NCBI GenBank assembly: GCA_002790175.1
Contig: PFUQ01000233.1
Span: 1 to 23,522 of the forward strand
Length of the DNA: 23,522 nt
Direction: 5' to 3'
DNA from: Flavobacteriales bacterium CG_4_9_14_3_um_filter_32_8
Lineage (GTDB): Bacteria > Bacteroidota > Bacteroidia > Flavobacteriales_E > Vicingaceae
The position numbers were made by a program, and so were the translations under genes. Shown piece by piece: positions 8,168 to 15,958 of the stretch (the stretch's first letter is position 1; each line of letters opens with the position of its first letter). The notes beneath the pieces are model-generated. The model did no database searches. It was not told the DNA's origin and saw only the letters and a program-made list of their open reading frames with translations.

Positions 8168-9220
8168 CTATTTAAACCGAGCTGTACTTTTAATTCCTCC
8201 AAAAGGATTGGGATAAACATAACGCAACGAAAATTCATAAGCACCATTTTTATTGGTCGCATTACTTAATGAGGAGGTATTGATGTCGTAACTAAAACCA
8301 AAAGTATAGTTATCATATTGCATGATTAAAGCTAAAATTACAGCATCATTCCATCGGTAAAAAGCACCTCCACCAATTGCCATTCCTTTATTGTTTTTCG
8401 TGTATTTTGATGCTTGTTTAAGCATGTATAAAACATCAGAACCAAAAAATATTTCATTAATAGAACCTTGTTGGGAATAATATAAATAAGGTAAAATGGA
8501 AAATCTAGGATTTAGTCCAACAATAGCATTTCCATGCCAAATAAAACGATAATGCAATTGATCTGGTACTAAACTTTGAGTTTCAAAATCGGGTTTAGTA
8601 AGATGATGGAGTGAAACTCCACTAGTTAATAACAAGTTATTTCCAGAAAGATATTTCTCATTATTTCGATACGTCCAAACTAAACCTGAAGTGTAGTCGG
8701 TGGCACCAAAAGAAAAGCCATTAAATTCGCTTCCTTCACCAGTTTCAAAAGCCTGATTGTATTCGTATCCATCAAATTGATTTCCCCAAGTTAAGTTATC
8801 AATATTAGCAGAGCGTTGAAAATATCCTCCTTGAATACCTAAACCTAAGGTATTTTTAGCATTCAAATTTACATGATAAGCAATGCTTAAATTTACTTGA
8901 GTAGTTTTCATGAGAGAAGCACCCGCCTTATCATTAAACATATAAATTCCGCCAGCAAAATATCCAAAATTATTAGTACGAGTTGTTGGGTTTTTTAAAT
9001 TCATATCTACAGCCGCCATCATTGTTACATAAGGTTCGCTGATACTTCCCCATTGAGTTCGGTAATTTAAAATTCCTCTCATCGTATATTCTGCACCTGC
9101 ATTGGCTGGATTAACCAACAAAGGAGTCATGTTGGTTTGTGCCAAATGAATATCTTGTGCATACATTTTGGGTAATGTAAGGAAAATTAGGATGAGAATA
9201 AAGTTATGTTTTAGTTTCAT
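8168..9220 (-). CDS. PorP/SprF-family type IX secretion membrane protein
   Basis: A 350-residue outer-membrane protein of the PorP/SprF family. A signal peptide (about residues 1-21, ending MYAQ) precedes the family signature DIHLAQTNMTPLLVNPANAG, then repeated amphipathic strands typical of a beta-barrel, ending near YEFSLRYVYPNPFGG. PorP is needed for T9SS function in Porphyromonas, and SprF is needed for surface delivery of the type B cargo SprB in Flavobacterium. This copy starts 3 bp after the stop of the giant adhesin gene, in the same order as sprB-sprF, so it is most likely the dedicated export or anchoring partner of that adhesin. A type B sorting domain in the neighbour supports this. 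The exact partner relation is inference. Confidence 0.93.
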   Translation of the reverse strand: MKLKHNFILILIFLTLPKMYAQDIHLAQTNMTPLLVNPANAGAEYTMRGILNYRTQWGSISEPYVTMMAAVDMNLKNPTTRTNNFGYFAGGIYMFNDKAGASLMKTTQVNLSIAYHVNLNAKNTLGLGIQGGYFQRSANIDNLTWGNQFDGYEYNQAFETGEGSEFNGFSFGATDYTSGLVWTYRNNEKYLSGNNLLLTSGVSLHHLTKPDFETQSLVPDQLHYRFIWHGNAIVGLNPRFSILPYLYYSQQGSINEIFFGSDVLYMLKQASKYTKNNKGMAIGGGAFYRWNDAVILALIMQYDNYTFGFSYDINTSSLSNATNKNGAYEFSLRYVYPNPFGGIKSTARFK

Positions 9221-9223
9221 ATT

Positions 9224-12200
9224 TTATTTGAATAAGGTTACATTTCCTTTTAAACCAACTTCTTCTCCATTTACTAATGTGGCTTCAACTGTAAAGGTAT
9301 AAACACCAGTATTTAAATCACTTCCTTTATTTGTTCCATCCCAGCAACCTCCAACATCGTTAGATTCATAAATTAATTCTCCCCATCTAGAATATACTCT
9401 AAATAAAACTTTTTCTAAACAATTATTATACACTTTTAGACAATCGTTATTTCCATCTCCATTTGGAGAAAATGAATTAGGAACAAATAAATCTCCACAT
9501 ATTTGATCTACATAAATTGTTACACAACTGGAGTTGATACACTCATTTTCGGTAGTAGAAACACAATAAGTGGTTGTTTCGTTGGGAGTAGCGATTGGAT
9601 TAACACATGTTGAACAAGATAATCCTGTTGGTGGTAACCAATTAAAAGGACCAACACCTTGTGCAAAAATGGTGGCACTTTGTCCTAAAATAATATTAGT
9701 ATCATTATATGCAGTGATAATTGGTAAGGGGGTTACAGCAATTGTATAGTTAGTACTATCTAAACAACCATTACTATTTACAATAACAGTATAGGTTGTA
9801 GTATCGTTTGGCATTACTGTAATATTCGCAGTAGTATCGGAAGTGCTCCAAATAAAAGAATTTCCACCTGAAGCACTTAACGTGGTTGATTCTCCAAAAC
9901 AAATGGTGTTAGTTCCAGCAATCAATGCTATTGGTTGTGGTAAAACAGTAACCGTAACTTGAGATGAATCTAAACAACCATTATTATCTATTCCTACAAC
10001 AGAAAAGCTGGTGGTGATAATGGGAGAAACATTGATTGATGAAGTGGTTGCAGAGGTATTCCAAATATAGTTGTTAGCACCTATTGCCGTTAAATTAGTT
10101 GATAATCCTTCACAAATAGTTGTATTCCCATTAATAGTAATGATAGGTAAAGGATTAACAACTACAGTATAGTTAGCACTATCTACACAATTGTTGGTAT
10201 TTGTAACAATAACTTGATAAGTTGAAGTTGAACTTGGGTTGATATTAATTGAATCTAATACGCTTCCATTATCCCATAGGTAAGAACCACCGCCCGTTGC
10301 CAACAAAGTAGTTGATTCGCCATTGCAAATGGTATCGTTTCCAGAAATAGTGATGATTGGTAAAGGGTTTACGGTAATGTTGTGATAAGCAGTATCAACA
10401 CATCCCCCAACATTTACAATAACCGAATAATTAGTTGTTACAGCTGGAGAAATGTTAATGGAAGAAGTTGCCGCCCCATTGCTCCATTGGTAAGTTCCAC
10501 CTCCAGTTGCTGTTAAAGTTGTAGCAGTTCCAAAACAAATGGAGTCGTTTCCAGTGATGGTTGCAGTTGGGTTGGGAACTACTTGTATCAAAACACTGGT
10601 AGAATCAATACATCCATTTCCATTCGTTACAGCAACAGAGTAGTTGGTGTTAATCAATGGAGAAACACTTATTAAAGAGGTTGTTGCTCCAGTACTCCAA
10701 CTATAAGAAGAACCGCCACTAGCTAAAAGTGAAGTAGCATTACCTTGGCAAATAATGGTTGAACCCGAAATTAAGGCTATCGGATTTGTATTTACGATAA
10801 CATTTATTGTTGATGAATCGACACAAGTGTTAGCATCGGTAACTACAACAGTATAAGTTGAATTATTAGTAGGTGATACAACAATTGAATTAGTAGAACT
10901 TCCTGTATTCCATAGATAAGAACCACCTCCAGTAGCTGTTAATGTGGCTGATTGTCCATCACAAATGGTGTCGTTACCAGTAATCGTTACTATTGGCAAA
11001 GGGTTTACAGTTACTAATTGAGTTGTAGAATCTTTACATCCTCCTAAATCAACAACCACACTATAGGTGGTATTATTTGTTGGAGTTACATTGATTGAAG
11101 CTGAAGTATTTCCATTGTTCCATAAATAAGTTCCGCCACCAGATGCAGTTAATGTTGTTGAGTTACCATAACAAACGGTATTAATTCCATTAATCGAAGC
11201 AGTTGGGTTGGCAACAACTTGAATATAAATGCTAGATGTATCCGAACAGCCATTAGCATTTGTTCCGGTAACCAAATAAGTAGTGTCTGCTATTGGTGAA
11301 ACAGAAATACTTGATAAAACACTTCCATTGTTCCATACATACGAATTTCCACCTGTAGCAGTTAATGTAGTAGATCCACCTTGGCAAATGATATTATTTC
11401 CTAAAATATTGATGATTGGTAAAGGATTAACCACAACGCTAGTTGTAGAGGAATCAATACATCCATTAACATCTGTAACAACAACGCTATAAGTTGAAGT
11501 TGAAGTTGGGGAAACGATGGTGGAATTCACCAAACTTCCTGTATTCCAATTGTACGAAACTCCACCAGAAGCAATTAGGGTATCAGCATTACCGATACAA
11601 ATAGGATTGTTTCCACTAATAGTTATAGATGGTAAAGGATTAACCGTAACAGGGAAATTGGCAGTATCTAAACATCCACCAACATCAACAATAACAGAAT
11701 AAATGGTATTTGCTGTAGGATTTACCACTAATGAATCTAATGTTGAATTATCATTCCAAGTATATGTTCCTCCACCTGTTGCCTGTAATGTGAGGTTGTC
11801 TCCATTACAAATGGAAGTGGAGTTTGCAGTAATATTTGCAGTTGGGTTAGCAACGAGTTGAACAGTAACGGTATCAGCACCAACACATCCATTGATGTCT
11901 GTTCCAACAACATAATAACTGGTAGGAATAGCAGGAGTTACATTAATTGGATTACTTGTACTACCTGAATCCCAAACATAAGTGCTTGCTCCAGAAGCAG
12001 TAAGAGTTGCAGTTGAACCATTACATACGGCTACTGGATTTCCATTGTTGATTAAAACTGTTGGTGGAGGATTAACAGTAATTGTTTTAGTAAGAGTTTG
12101 TTTATTGCCGCAAACACCCTCAACTGTTAATGTGTATGTAGTTGTCGTTGATGGAGTTACGGTGATATTTTGTGTAGTTTCTCCTCCAGGCATCCACAAG

Positions 12201-14104
12201 TAAGAGGAAGATAAAGCGGGGCCATAAAGCGTAGTGGAATCTCCAAAACAAAGAGATGGTTTTAGCGTAACAATATCTGGGAAAAGAATACCTGAATTGG
12301 CGGTAATGGTATAATTACAAATGTCTCCAGCAAAACCATCAATCATCAAAAAGTAATCGTTACCAATAATTAAATTGTTAGCGGTTATTGTAAATCCAGT
12401 AGAACTTTCTTCAAAATTCGAAACAGGGGTAAAATTACAGCAACTCGTGGCAGCTTCAAAAATTTGCATTTGAATTCCACCCGAAGGATAATTTCCTATC
12501 CAACAATCGCCTATGGCAACATTTAATATTGCGGTGGTATTTCCTGCAGTAAAACGTATCCAGGAGTTGTTGTTAATTTGAACATCAAAAGCTGAAGAGC
12601 CTGTTCCCCAAGGTCCTGCTTGTCCAAAAATTCCTCCTGTATTTGTACCTGGGGTGTAGGTGTAAGTGGGAGGATTGTTTTGTTCTGCATCTCCTCTCAT
12701 GTTACAAGGTCTGTCTGGAGTGTAAGCAGCACTAGTTGAACCACTATATCCATTCAAATCACATATATATAGTGCCGTAGAGCAAAAATCATTTATAGGG
12801 GAAGAAACACAAAAGCCGAAATTTCCAGAAGTTGTTCCAAAACCCCAATAACGAATGTAGTAAGTTGTTCCAGAAATTAATCCAGTTTGAGAAATAAAAG
12901 GTTTAAAATCATTAGATGTTCCTGGGTAATTGTTATCATCAGAACATGCAATTTGAGTTAGAGTCCCACAAGTTCCACTATATAATGCCATAACACCATC
13001 ATTAATTCCATAATTTGGCTCTGTAGTAATCGTAATTTGTCCATTTGCTGGAGCAATAACACTAAACCAAATATCGGCACTTCCTGCACTAAAACCACCT
13101 TGCTGAGGAGCACCACCACCCACACAAGCTGAAGGGGTTGGAGCTCCCATTGAGGCTGTTGCTCCAACTGTTGAGAATTGCAAAAAATTACAATCGGAGG
13201 TAACAGCTGGTAGTGCAATTGCATTACAAGGTTCATCATTTGTTGGTGTTGCAGAAGCAGATGGTCCAGTGATGCAAATATCAAAAGGATAACCTCCTCC
13301 TCCATAATAATCATAAACACGAATAAAATAAGTGCTTCCAGGAGTTAAACCTACCATATTAATGGATTCGTTTCCATTGGTAAAAGCAACATCTTCACAT
13401 TGCAAAGAGTTTAACGTACTACAAGTCCCAGAAAATACCTCAAGCACAGGATCCATTAATGAAGATGGGTCAACAGTTATTGTGGCTGTTGTATTTACAG
13501 CAGTAAAACTAAACCATACATCATCATCTGCATTACCAGCACATCCAAGCATAGATTGGGTCGCACCAGCAGAAGTGGAAGCTGTATTGACACAACTGGT
13601 ATTAATTAATAAATTAGTTGCTGCAGCACAATTGTTGTTACTTGGTGCAGGTGGAGGGTTGGTAACACAAATCGTAAAAGTTCCAGAACCAGAACCAACG
13701 CCATAATGATAGACTCTAATTCTATAAGTTGCACCAATAGACAATCCAGTTGCGTTAATTACTTCGTTTTGTCCTGTAAATGTTGCATCCATACAAGATA
13801 AAGTAATTAAAGAGGAACATAAACCAGAAAATAATTGTACCACAGGATCCATTGATGCACTTGGTACTACAACAATTTGATGAGAAGTACTGGTAGCAAC
13901 AAATTGATACCACACATCATCATCAGCATTACCAACACAGCCAGCAATATTTTGTGATGCACCGATTGTTGTTCCATTGGTTGGACTTGGACAATTTATA
14001 GTTACCCCAATAGGTGTAGCAGCAGAACAATTATCAGCCTGTGCCAAATTAATCTTAAAGCTAAATAAAGATAAAATAGTTAGTAGTGGATATAAAATTC
14101 TCAT
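9224..14104 (-). CDS. Giant modular surface adhesin with type B T9SS (CHU_C / gliding-associated) C-terminal domain
   Basis: A 1626-residue secreted protein. A signal peptide covers about residues 1-22. Two clearly duplicated cysteine-containing domains resembling bacterial pre-peptidase C-terminal domains follow (about 24-147 and 157-279, both with GNADDDVW and MDPV...SGxC), then two more divergent ones (about 290-433 and 437-602). Thirteen Ig/PKD-like repeats of about 71 residues occupy 609-1533, each with a Cys pair, a GG(G)xYxWxxG core and an NPLPI-type junction; the last lacks the first Cys. The end (1537-1626; DLFVPNSFSPNGDGNND, FRVYSRWGELIYES, GVYTFTVEA) is the gliding-motility-associated type B sorting domain. 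It probably mediates adhesion or gliding; ligands are unknown. The gene lies between a small exported protein (18 bp away) and porP/sprF (3 bp away). Confidence 0.92.
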   Translation of the reverse strand: MRILYPLLTILSLFSFKINLAQADNCSAATPIGVTINCPSPTNGTTIGASQNIAGCVGNADDDVWYQFVATSTSHQIVVVPSASMDPVVQLFSGLCSSLITLSCMDATFTGQNEVINATGLSIGATYRIRVYHYGVGSGSGTFTICVTNPPPAPSNNNCAAATNLLINTSCVNTASTSAGATQSMLGCAGNADDDVWFSFTAVNTTATITVDPSSLMDPVLEVFSGTCSTLNSLQCEDVAFTNGNESINMVGLTPGSTYFIRVYDYYGGGGYPFDICITGPSASATPTNDEPCNAIALPAVTSDCNFLQFSTVGATASMGAPTPSACVGGGAPQQGGFSAGSADIWFSVIAPANGQITITTEPNYGINDGVMALYSGTCGTLTQIACSDDNNYPGTSNDFKPFISQTGLISGTTYYIRYWGFGTTSGNFGFCVSSPINDFCSTALYICDLNGYSGSTSAAYTPDRPCNMRGDAEQNNPPTYTYTPGTNTGGIFGQAGPWGTGSSAFDVQINNNSWIRFTAGNTTAILNVAIGDCWIGNYPSGGIQMQIFEAATSCCNFTPVSNFEESSTGFTITANNLIIGNDYFLMIDGFAGDICNYTITANSGILFPDIVTLKPSLCFGDSTTLYGPALSSSYLWMPGGETTQNITVTPSTTTTYTLTVEGVCGNKQTLTKTITVNPPPTVLINNGNPVAVCNGSTATLTASGASTYVWDSGSTSNPINVTPAIPTSYYVVGTDINGCVGADTVTVQLVANPTANITANSTSICNGDNLTLQATGGGTYTWNDNSTLDSLVVNPTANTIYSVIVDVGGCLDTANFPVTVNPLPSITISGNNPICIGNADTLIASGGVSYNWNTGSLVNSTIVSPTSTSTYSVVVTDVNGCIDSSTTSVVVNPLPIINILGNNIICQGGSTTLTATGGNSYVWNNGSVLSSISVSPIADTTYLVTGTNANGCSDTSSIYIQVVANPTASINGINTVCYGNSTTLTASGGGTYLWNNGNTSASINVTPTNNTTYSVVVDLGGCKDSTTQLVTVNPLPIVTITGNDTICDGQSATLTATGGGSYLWNTGSSTNSIVVSPTNNSTYTVVVTDANTCVDSSTINVIVNTNPIALISGSTIICQGNATSLLASGGSSYSWSTGATTSLISVSPLINTNYSVAVTNGNGCIDSTSVLIQVVPNPTATITGNDSICFGTATTLTATGGGTYQWSNGAATSSINISPAVTTNYSVIVNVGGCVDTAYHNITVNPLPIITISGNDTICNGESTTLLATGGGSYLWDNGSVLDSININPSSTSTYQVIVTNTNNCVDSANYTVVVNPLPIITINGNTTICEGLSTNLTAIGANNYIWNTSATTSSINVSPIITTSFSVVGIDNNGCLDSSQVTVTVLPQPIALIAGTNTICFGESTTLSASGGNSFIWSTSDTTANITVMPNDTTTYTVIVNSNGCLDSTNYTIAVTPLPIITAYNDTNIILGQSATIFAQGVGPFNWLPPTGLSCSTCVNPIATPNETTTYCVSTTENECINSSCVTIYVDQICGDLFVPNSFSPNGDGNNDCLKVYNNCLEKVLFRVYSRWGELIYESNDVGGCWDGTNKGSDLNTGVYTFTVEATLVNGEEVGLKGNVTLFK
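9506..12280 (-). repeat. Thirteen tandem ~71-residue (~213 bp) Ig/PKD-like repeats in the adhesin
   Basis: Repeat starts by residue are about 609, 683, 756, 827, 898, 969, 1039, 1110, 1181, 1251, 1322, 1393 and 1463, so spacing is 70-71 from the third on. Every third repeat is most alike. Repeats 3, 6 and 9 share GGGTYxW and (D/N)xGGCxD. Repeats 2, 5 and 8 end in V(A/P)NPT. Repeats 4, 7 and 10 share SYxWxxGS and NP(L)PI junctions. This implies growth by copying a three-repeat block of about 640 bp. Confidence 0.88.
13268..14035 (-). repeat. Tandem pair of N-terminal cysteine-rich domains in the adhesin
   Basis: Residues 24-147 and 157-279 align along their whole length. Both have NC(S/A)AAT at the start, GC(V/A)GNADDDVW in the middle, MDPV followed by an SGxC motif, and a final GxTYxIRVYxY. 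The second copy is immediately downstream of the first, consistent with an in-frame tandem duplication that has since diverged. Confidence 0.8.
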
Positions 14105-14122
14105 GGATAATAGTTGATTAAT

Positions 14123-14479
14123 TTAATCTAACAAAACTTCTGTGGTCAACTCATTTGGTAAAAATCCATGAGCAGAGATAATATGTTTTAAATCAGTTGG
14201 TTGAAAAAGTAGGTCGCCTTCTGAATTTCTTCTTCTTTCCTTTACAAGCACGATTAATTGTGCGGTTTTATTTTCTGGCTTATATTTAATTTTAACTTCT
14301 ATAACACTAGTTAATAACTGAACTTCTTTTTCCATTTCATCAATTATTGATGCATCCATTACAGCATTAAAGCTATAATAATAAATAGTTTTAATGGGGT
14401 TGTTATTGGTTAGTTGTTGAGCAAAGCTTGCTGAGAAAAACAAAAATAACATGGAACAAAAAGAGAAAACAGATTTCAT
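14123..14479 (-). CDS. Small exported protein of unknown function, first gene of the adhesin-PorP cassette
   Basis: A 118-residue protein with an evident signal peptide (about residues 1-21, ending SASFAQ). The mature part of about 97 residues has an alternating beta-alpha-beta-beta-alpha-beta look: TIYYYSFNAV, DASIIDEMEKEVQLLT, VIEVKIKYKP, AQLIVLVKER, DLKHIISAHGF, LTTEVLLD. This recalls a ferredoxin-like (HMA-type) fold, but there is no CxxC metal site, so metal binding is not supported. I do not recognise the family. It lies 18 bp upstream of the adhesin gene and behind the best promoter in the window, so all three cassette genes are probably one transcript. A role in adhesin export or assembly is a guess from position. 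Confidence 0.78.
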   Translation of the reverse strand: MKSVFSFCSMLFLFFSASFAQQLTNNNPIKTIYYYSFNAVMDASIIDEMEKEVQLLTSVIEVKIKYKPENKTAQLIVLVKERRRNSEGDLLFQPTDLKHIISAHGFLPNELTTEVLLD

Positions 14480-14563
14480 TGAATAAAATGTTAATAGGTT
14501 TCGAGATACACGATAATAGGATATTTAGTAAAAAATTACGCTACCAAAAAATAATAATTAAGG

Positions 14564-14595
14564 CAAAGATACTTAGAATAAATATACAAGTCAAA
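14564..14595 (-). promoter_or_regulatory. Two-element Bacteroidota promoter for the adhesin cassette
   Basis: On the minus strand, a -33 TTTG (14592-14595) is separated by 20 bp from a -7 TATCTTTG (14564-14571). Both elements and the spacing fit the TTTG-N~19-TAnnTTTG consensus. Transcription would start near 14557, giving a leader of about 78 bases before the ATG at 14479. Confidence 0.65.
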
Positions 14596-14632
14596 TTTAT
14601 TAGTTTTTCACTAATTCGTTTTAGATAATAAT

Positions 14633-14640
14633 TACCTTTG
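14633..14640 (+). promoter_or_regulatory. Candidate promoter -7 element for the cystathionine gamma-synthase gene
   Basis: TACCTTTG matches TAnnTTTG exactly, 19 bp before the ATG at 14660. The implied leader is only about 12 bases, too short for a SAM riboswitch. It is divergent from, and within 62 bp of, the cassette promoter, so the two may influence each other. Confidence 0.5.
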
Positions 14641-14659
14641 GAGCCAAAATTAGTATAAA

Positions 14660-15817
14660 ATGAGCAATAAATACAAAATGAAATTTGCAACAAAAGCAAT
14701 ACATGCAGGATTAGAACCAGATTCTGCAACTGGAGCAATAATGACTCCAATATATCAAACTTCAACTTATGTGCAAGAAGGAGTTGGAAATCATAAAGGG
14801 TATGAATATTCGAGAACTTTAAATCCTACAAGACATGCGTTAGAGAAAAATTTAGCAGCCATCGAAAATGGTAAATTTGGAGCTTGTTTTGGCTCTGGTT
14901 TAGCAGCAATGGATTGTGTAATAAAAATGTTAAATCCTGGTGATGAAGTGATTTCTACCAACGATTTATATGGTGGTTCATATCGGCTTTTTACTACCAT
15001 TTTTGAGAAATATGGCATTAAATTCCATTTTGTTCCAATGCACAATACCGATGCTATTAAAGAAAAAATTAATAGTCGTACCAAATTGATTTGGGTAGAA
15101 ACCCCAACCAATCCAATGATGAATATTATTGATATTGAGGCTGTAAGCAAAATTGCAAAAAGCAACAACATTTGGTTGGCTGTAGATAATACTTTTGCTT
15201 CGCCTTACTTACAAAATCCTTTAGATTTAGGTGCTGATATTGTCATGCATTCTGTTACTAAATTTTTAGGAGGTCATTCGGATGTGGTGATGGGTGCTTT
15301 AATTGTAAATGATGAAAAAATAGCTAAAGAAATGTATCGAATTCAAAACAGTAGCGGTGCCGTTTGCGGTCCACAAGATGCTTTTTTAGTGTTAAGAGGA
15401 ATTAAAACACTTCATTTAAGAGTTCAACGACATTGTGAAAATGGAAAAGAAGTTGCCCATTTTTTAAGAAATCACCCTGAAGTTGATAAAGTTTATTGGC
15501 CTGGGTTTGAGAATCATCCCAACCACGATATTGCTAAAAAGCAAATGCGAGGTTTTGGAGGAATGATTTCATTTACATTAAAAGGAAATCAATTGCAAGA
15601 CGCATTAAATGTGGTTAAAAAGGTAGCAATATTTTCATTAGCAGAATCTTTGGGAGGCGTAGAATCATTAATTGGACATCCAGCAACAATGACTCATGCT
15701 GCAATTCCAAAAGCAGAAAGAGAGAAAACAGGAGTAGTAGACTCCTTAATTCGATTAAGCGTTGGTGTTGAAGATGTTGAGGATTTAATAGCAGATTTAC
15801 AACAAGCATTAGGTTAA
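14660..15817 (+). CDS. metB: Cystathionine gamma-synthase / gamma-lyase family PLP enzyme
   Basis: A 385-residue cytoplasmic enzyme of the Cys/Met-metabolism PLP-dependent family. Phosphate-binding YEYSRTLNPT (48-57), the cofactor-pairing aspartate in AVDNTFASPY (D176) and the Schiff-base lysine in SVTKFLGGHSD (K201) are all present, as is the late SLGGVESLIGHPATMTHA region (residues about 327-344). The length is normal. Family members use O-succinyl- or O-acetylhomoserine plus cysteine to make cystathionine (synthase), or cleave cystathionine (lyase); sequence inspection cannot separate these reliably, so the symbol is provisional. ATG 14660 is used; ATG 14678 (MKFATKAIHAG) would also fit the family. 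It stands alone, with no other methionine genes nearby. Confidence 0.88.
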   Translation: MSNKYKMKFATKAIHAGLEPDSATGAIMTPIYQTSTYVQEGVGNHKGYEYSRTLNPTRHALEKNLAAIENGKFGACFGSGLAAMDCVIKMLNPGDEVISTNDLYGGSYRLFTTIFEKYGIKFHFVPMHNTDAIKEKINSRTKLIWVETPTNPMMNIIDIEAVSKIAKSNNIWLAVDNTFASPYLQNPLDLGADIVMHSVTKFLGGHSDVVMGALIVNDEKIAKEMYRIQNSSGAVCGPQDAFLVLRGIKTLHLRVQRHCENGKEVAHFLRNHPEVDKVYWPGFENHPNHDIAKKQMRGFGGMISFTLKGNQLQDALNVVKKVAIFSLAESLGGVESLIGHPATMTHAAIPKAEREKTGVVDSLIRLSVGVEDVEDLIADLQQALG

Positions 15818-15865
15818 TGAACGAATACAATAAGACAAAAAAGCATTATAGTATTTTTTATCCAT

Positions 15866-15889
15866 TTAACGTTAATATTTACCGTTAAT
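15866..15889. repeat. Palindrome plus direct repeat upstream of the first metalloprotease
   Basis: TTAACGTTAA (15866-15875) is a perfect 10-bp palindrome. Its right part CGTTAAT (15870-15876) recurs at 15883-15889 on the same strand, 13 bp on. It lies 8-31 bp upstream of the -33 position of the protease promoter, a plausible activator or repressor site. AT-rich chance occurrence is possible. Confidence 0.3.
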
Positions 15890-15896
15890 CAAATAA

Positions 15897-15929
15897 TTGT
15901 TTAATATTTAATTATAATAACTATATTTG
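15897..15929 (+). promoter_or_regulatory. Candidate promoter for the first metalloprotease gene
   Basis: TATATTTG (15922-15929) is an exact TAnnTTTG match. A TTG at 15897-15899 lies 22 bp upstream, slightly long for a -33 element. The implied leader is about 22 bases before ATG 15959. Confidence 0.5.
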
Positions 15930-15958
15930 ATACAACTAACATAACATAAACACGACTT

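Noticed and set aside
9506..12280. A CRISPR-like pattern of regular repeats.
   Set aside because: The period is about 213 bp, in frame with coding sequence and conserved at protein level; there are no short identical repeats with unique spacers and no cas genes.
11283..13706. Several open frames antisense to, or out of frame with, the adhesin (for example 11283-11492, 11517-11702, 13332-13706).
   Set aside because: They mirror the repeats of the adhesin on the opposite strand or another frame, have low-complexity translations, and lack promoters or recognisable domains. The adhesin frame is continuous and has clear domains.
14580..14660. A SAM riboswitch upstream of the cystathionine gamma-synthase gene.
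   Set aside because: The promoter element is 19 bp before the start codon, leaving a leader of about 12 bases, too short for an aptamer.
15838..15860. A terminator after the cystathionine gamma-synthase gene (A run, short AT stem, T run).
   Set aside because: The possible stem is nearly all A-T with little pairing, so I cannot support it as a terminator.
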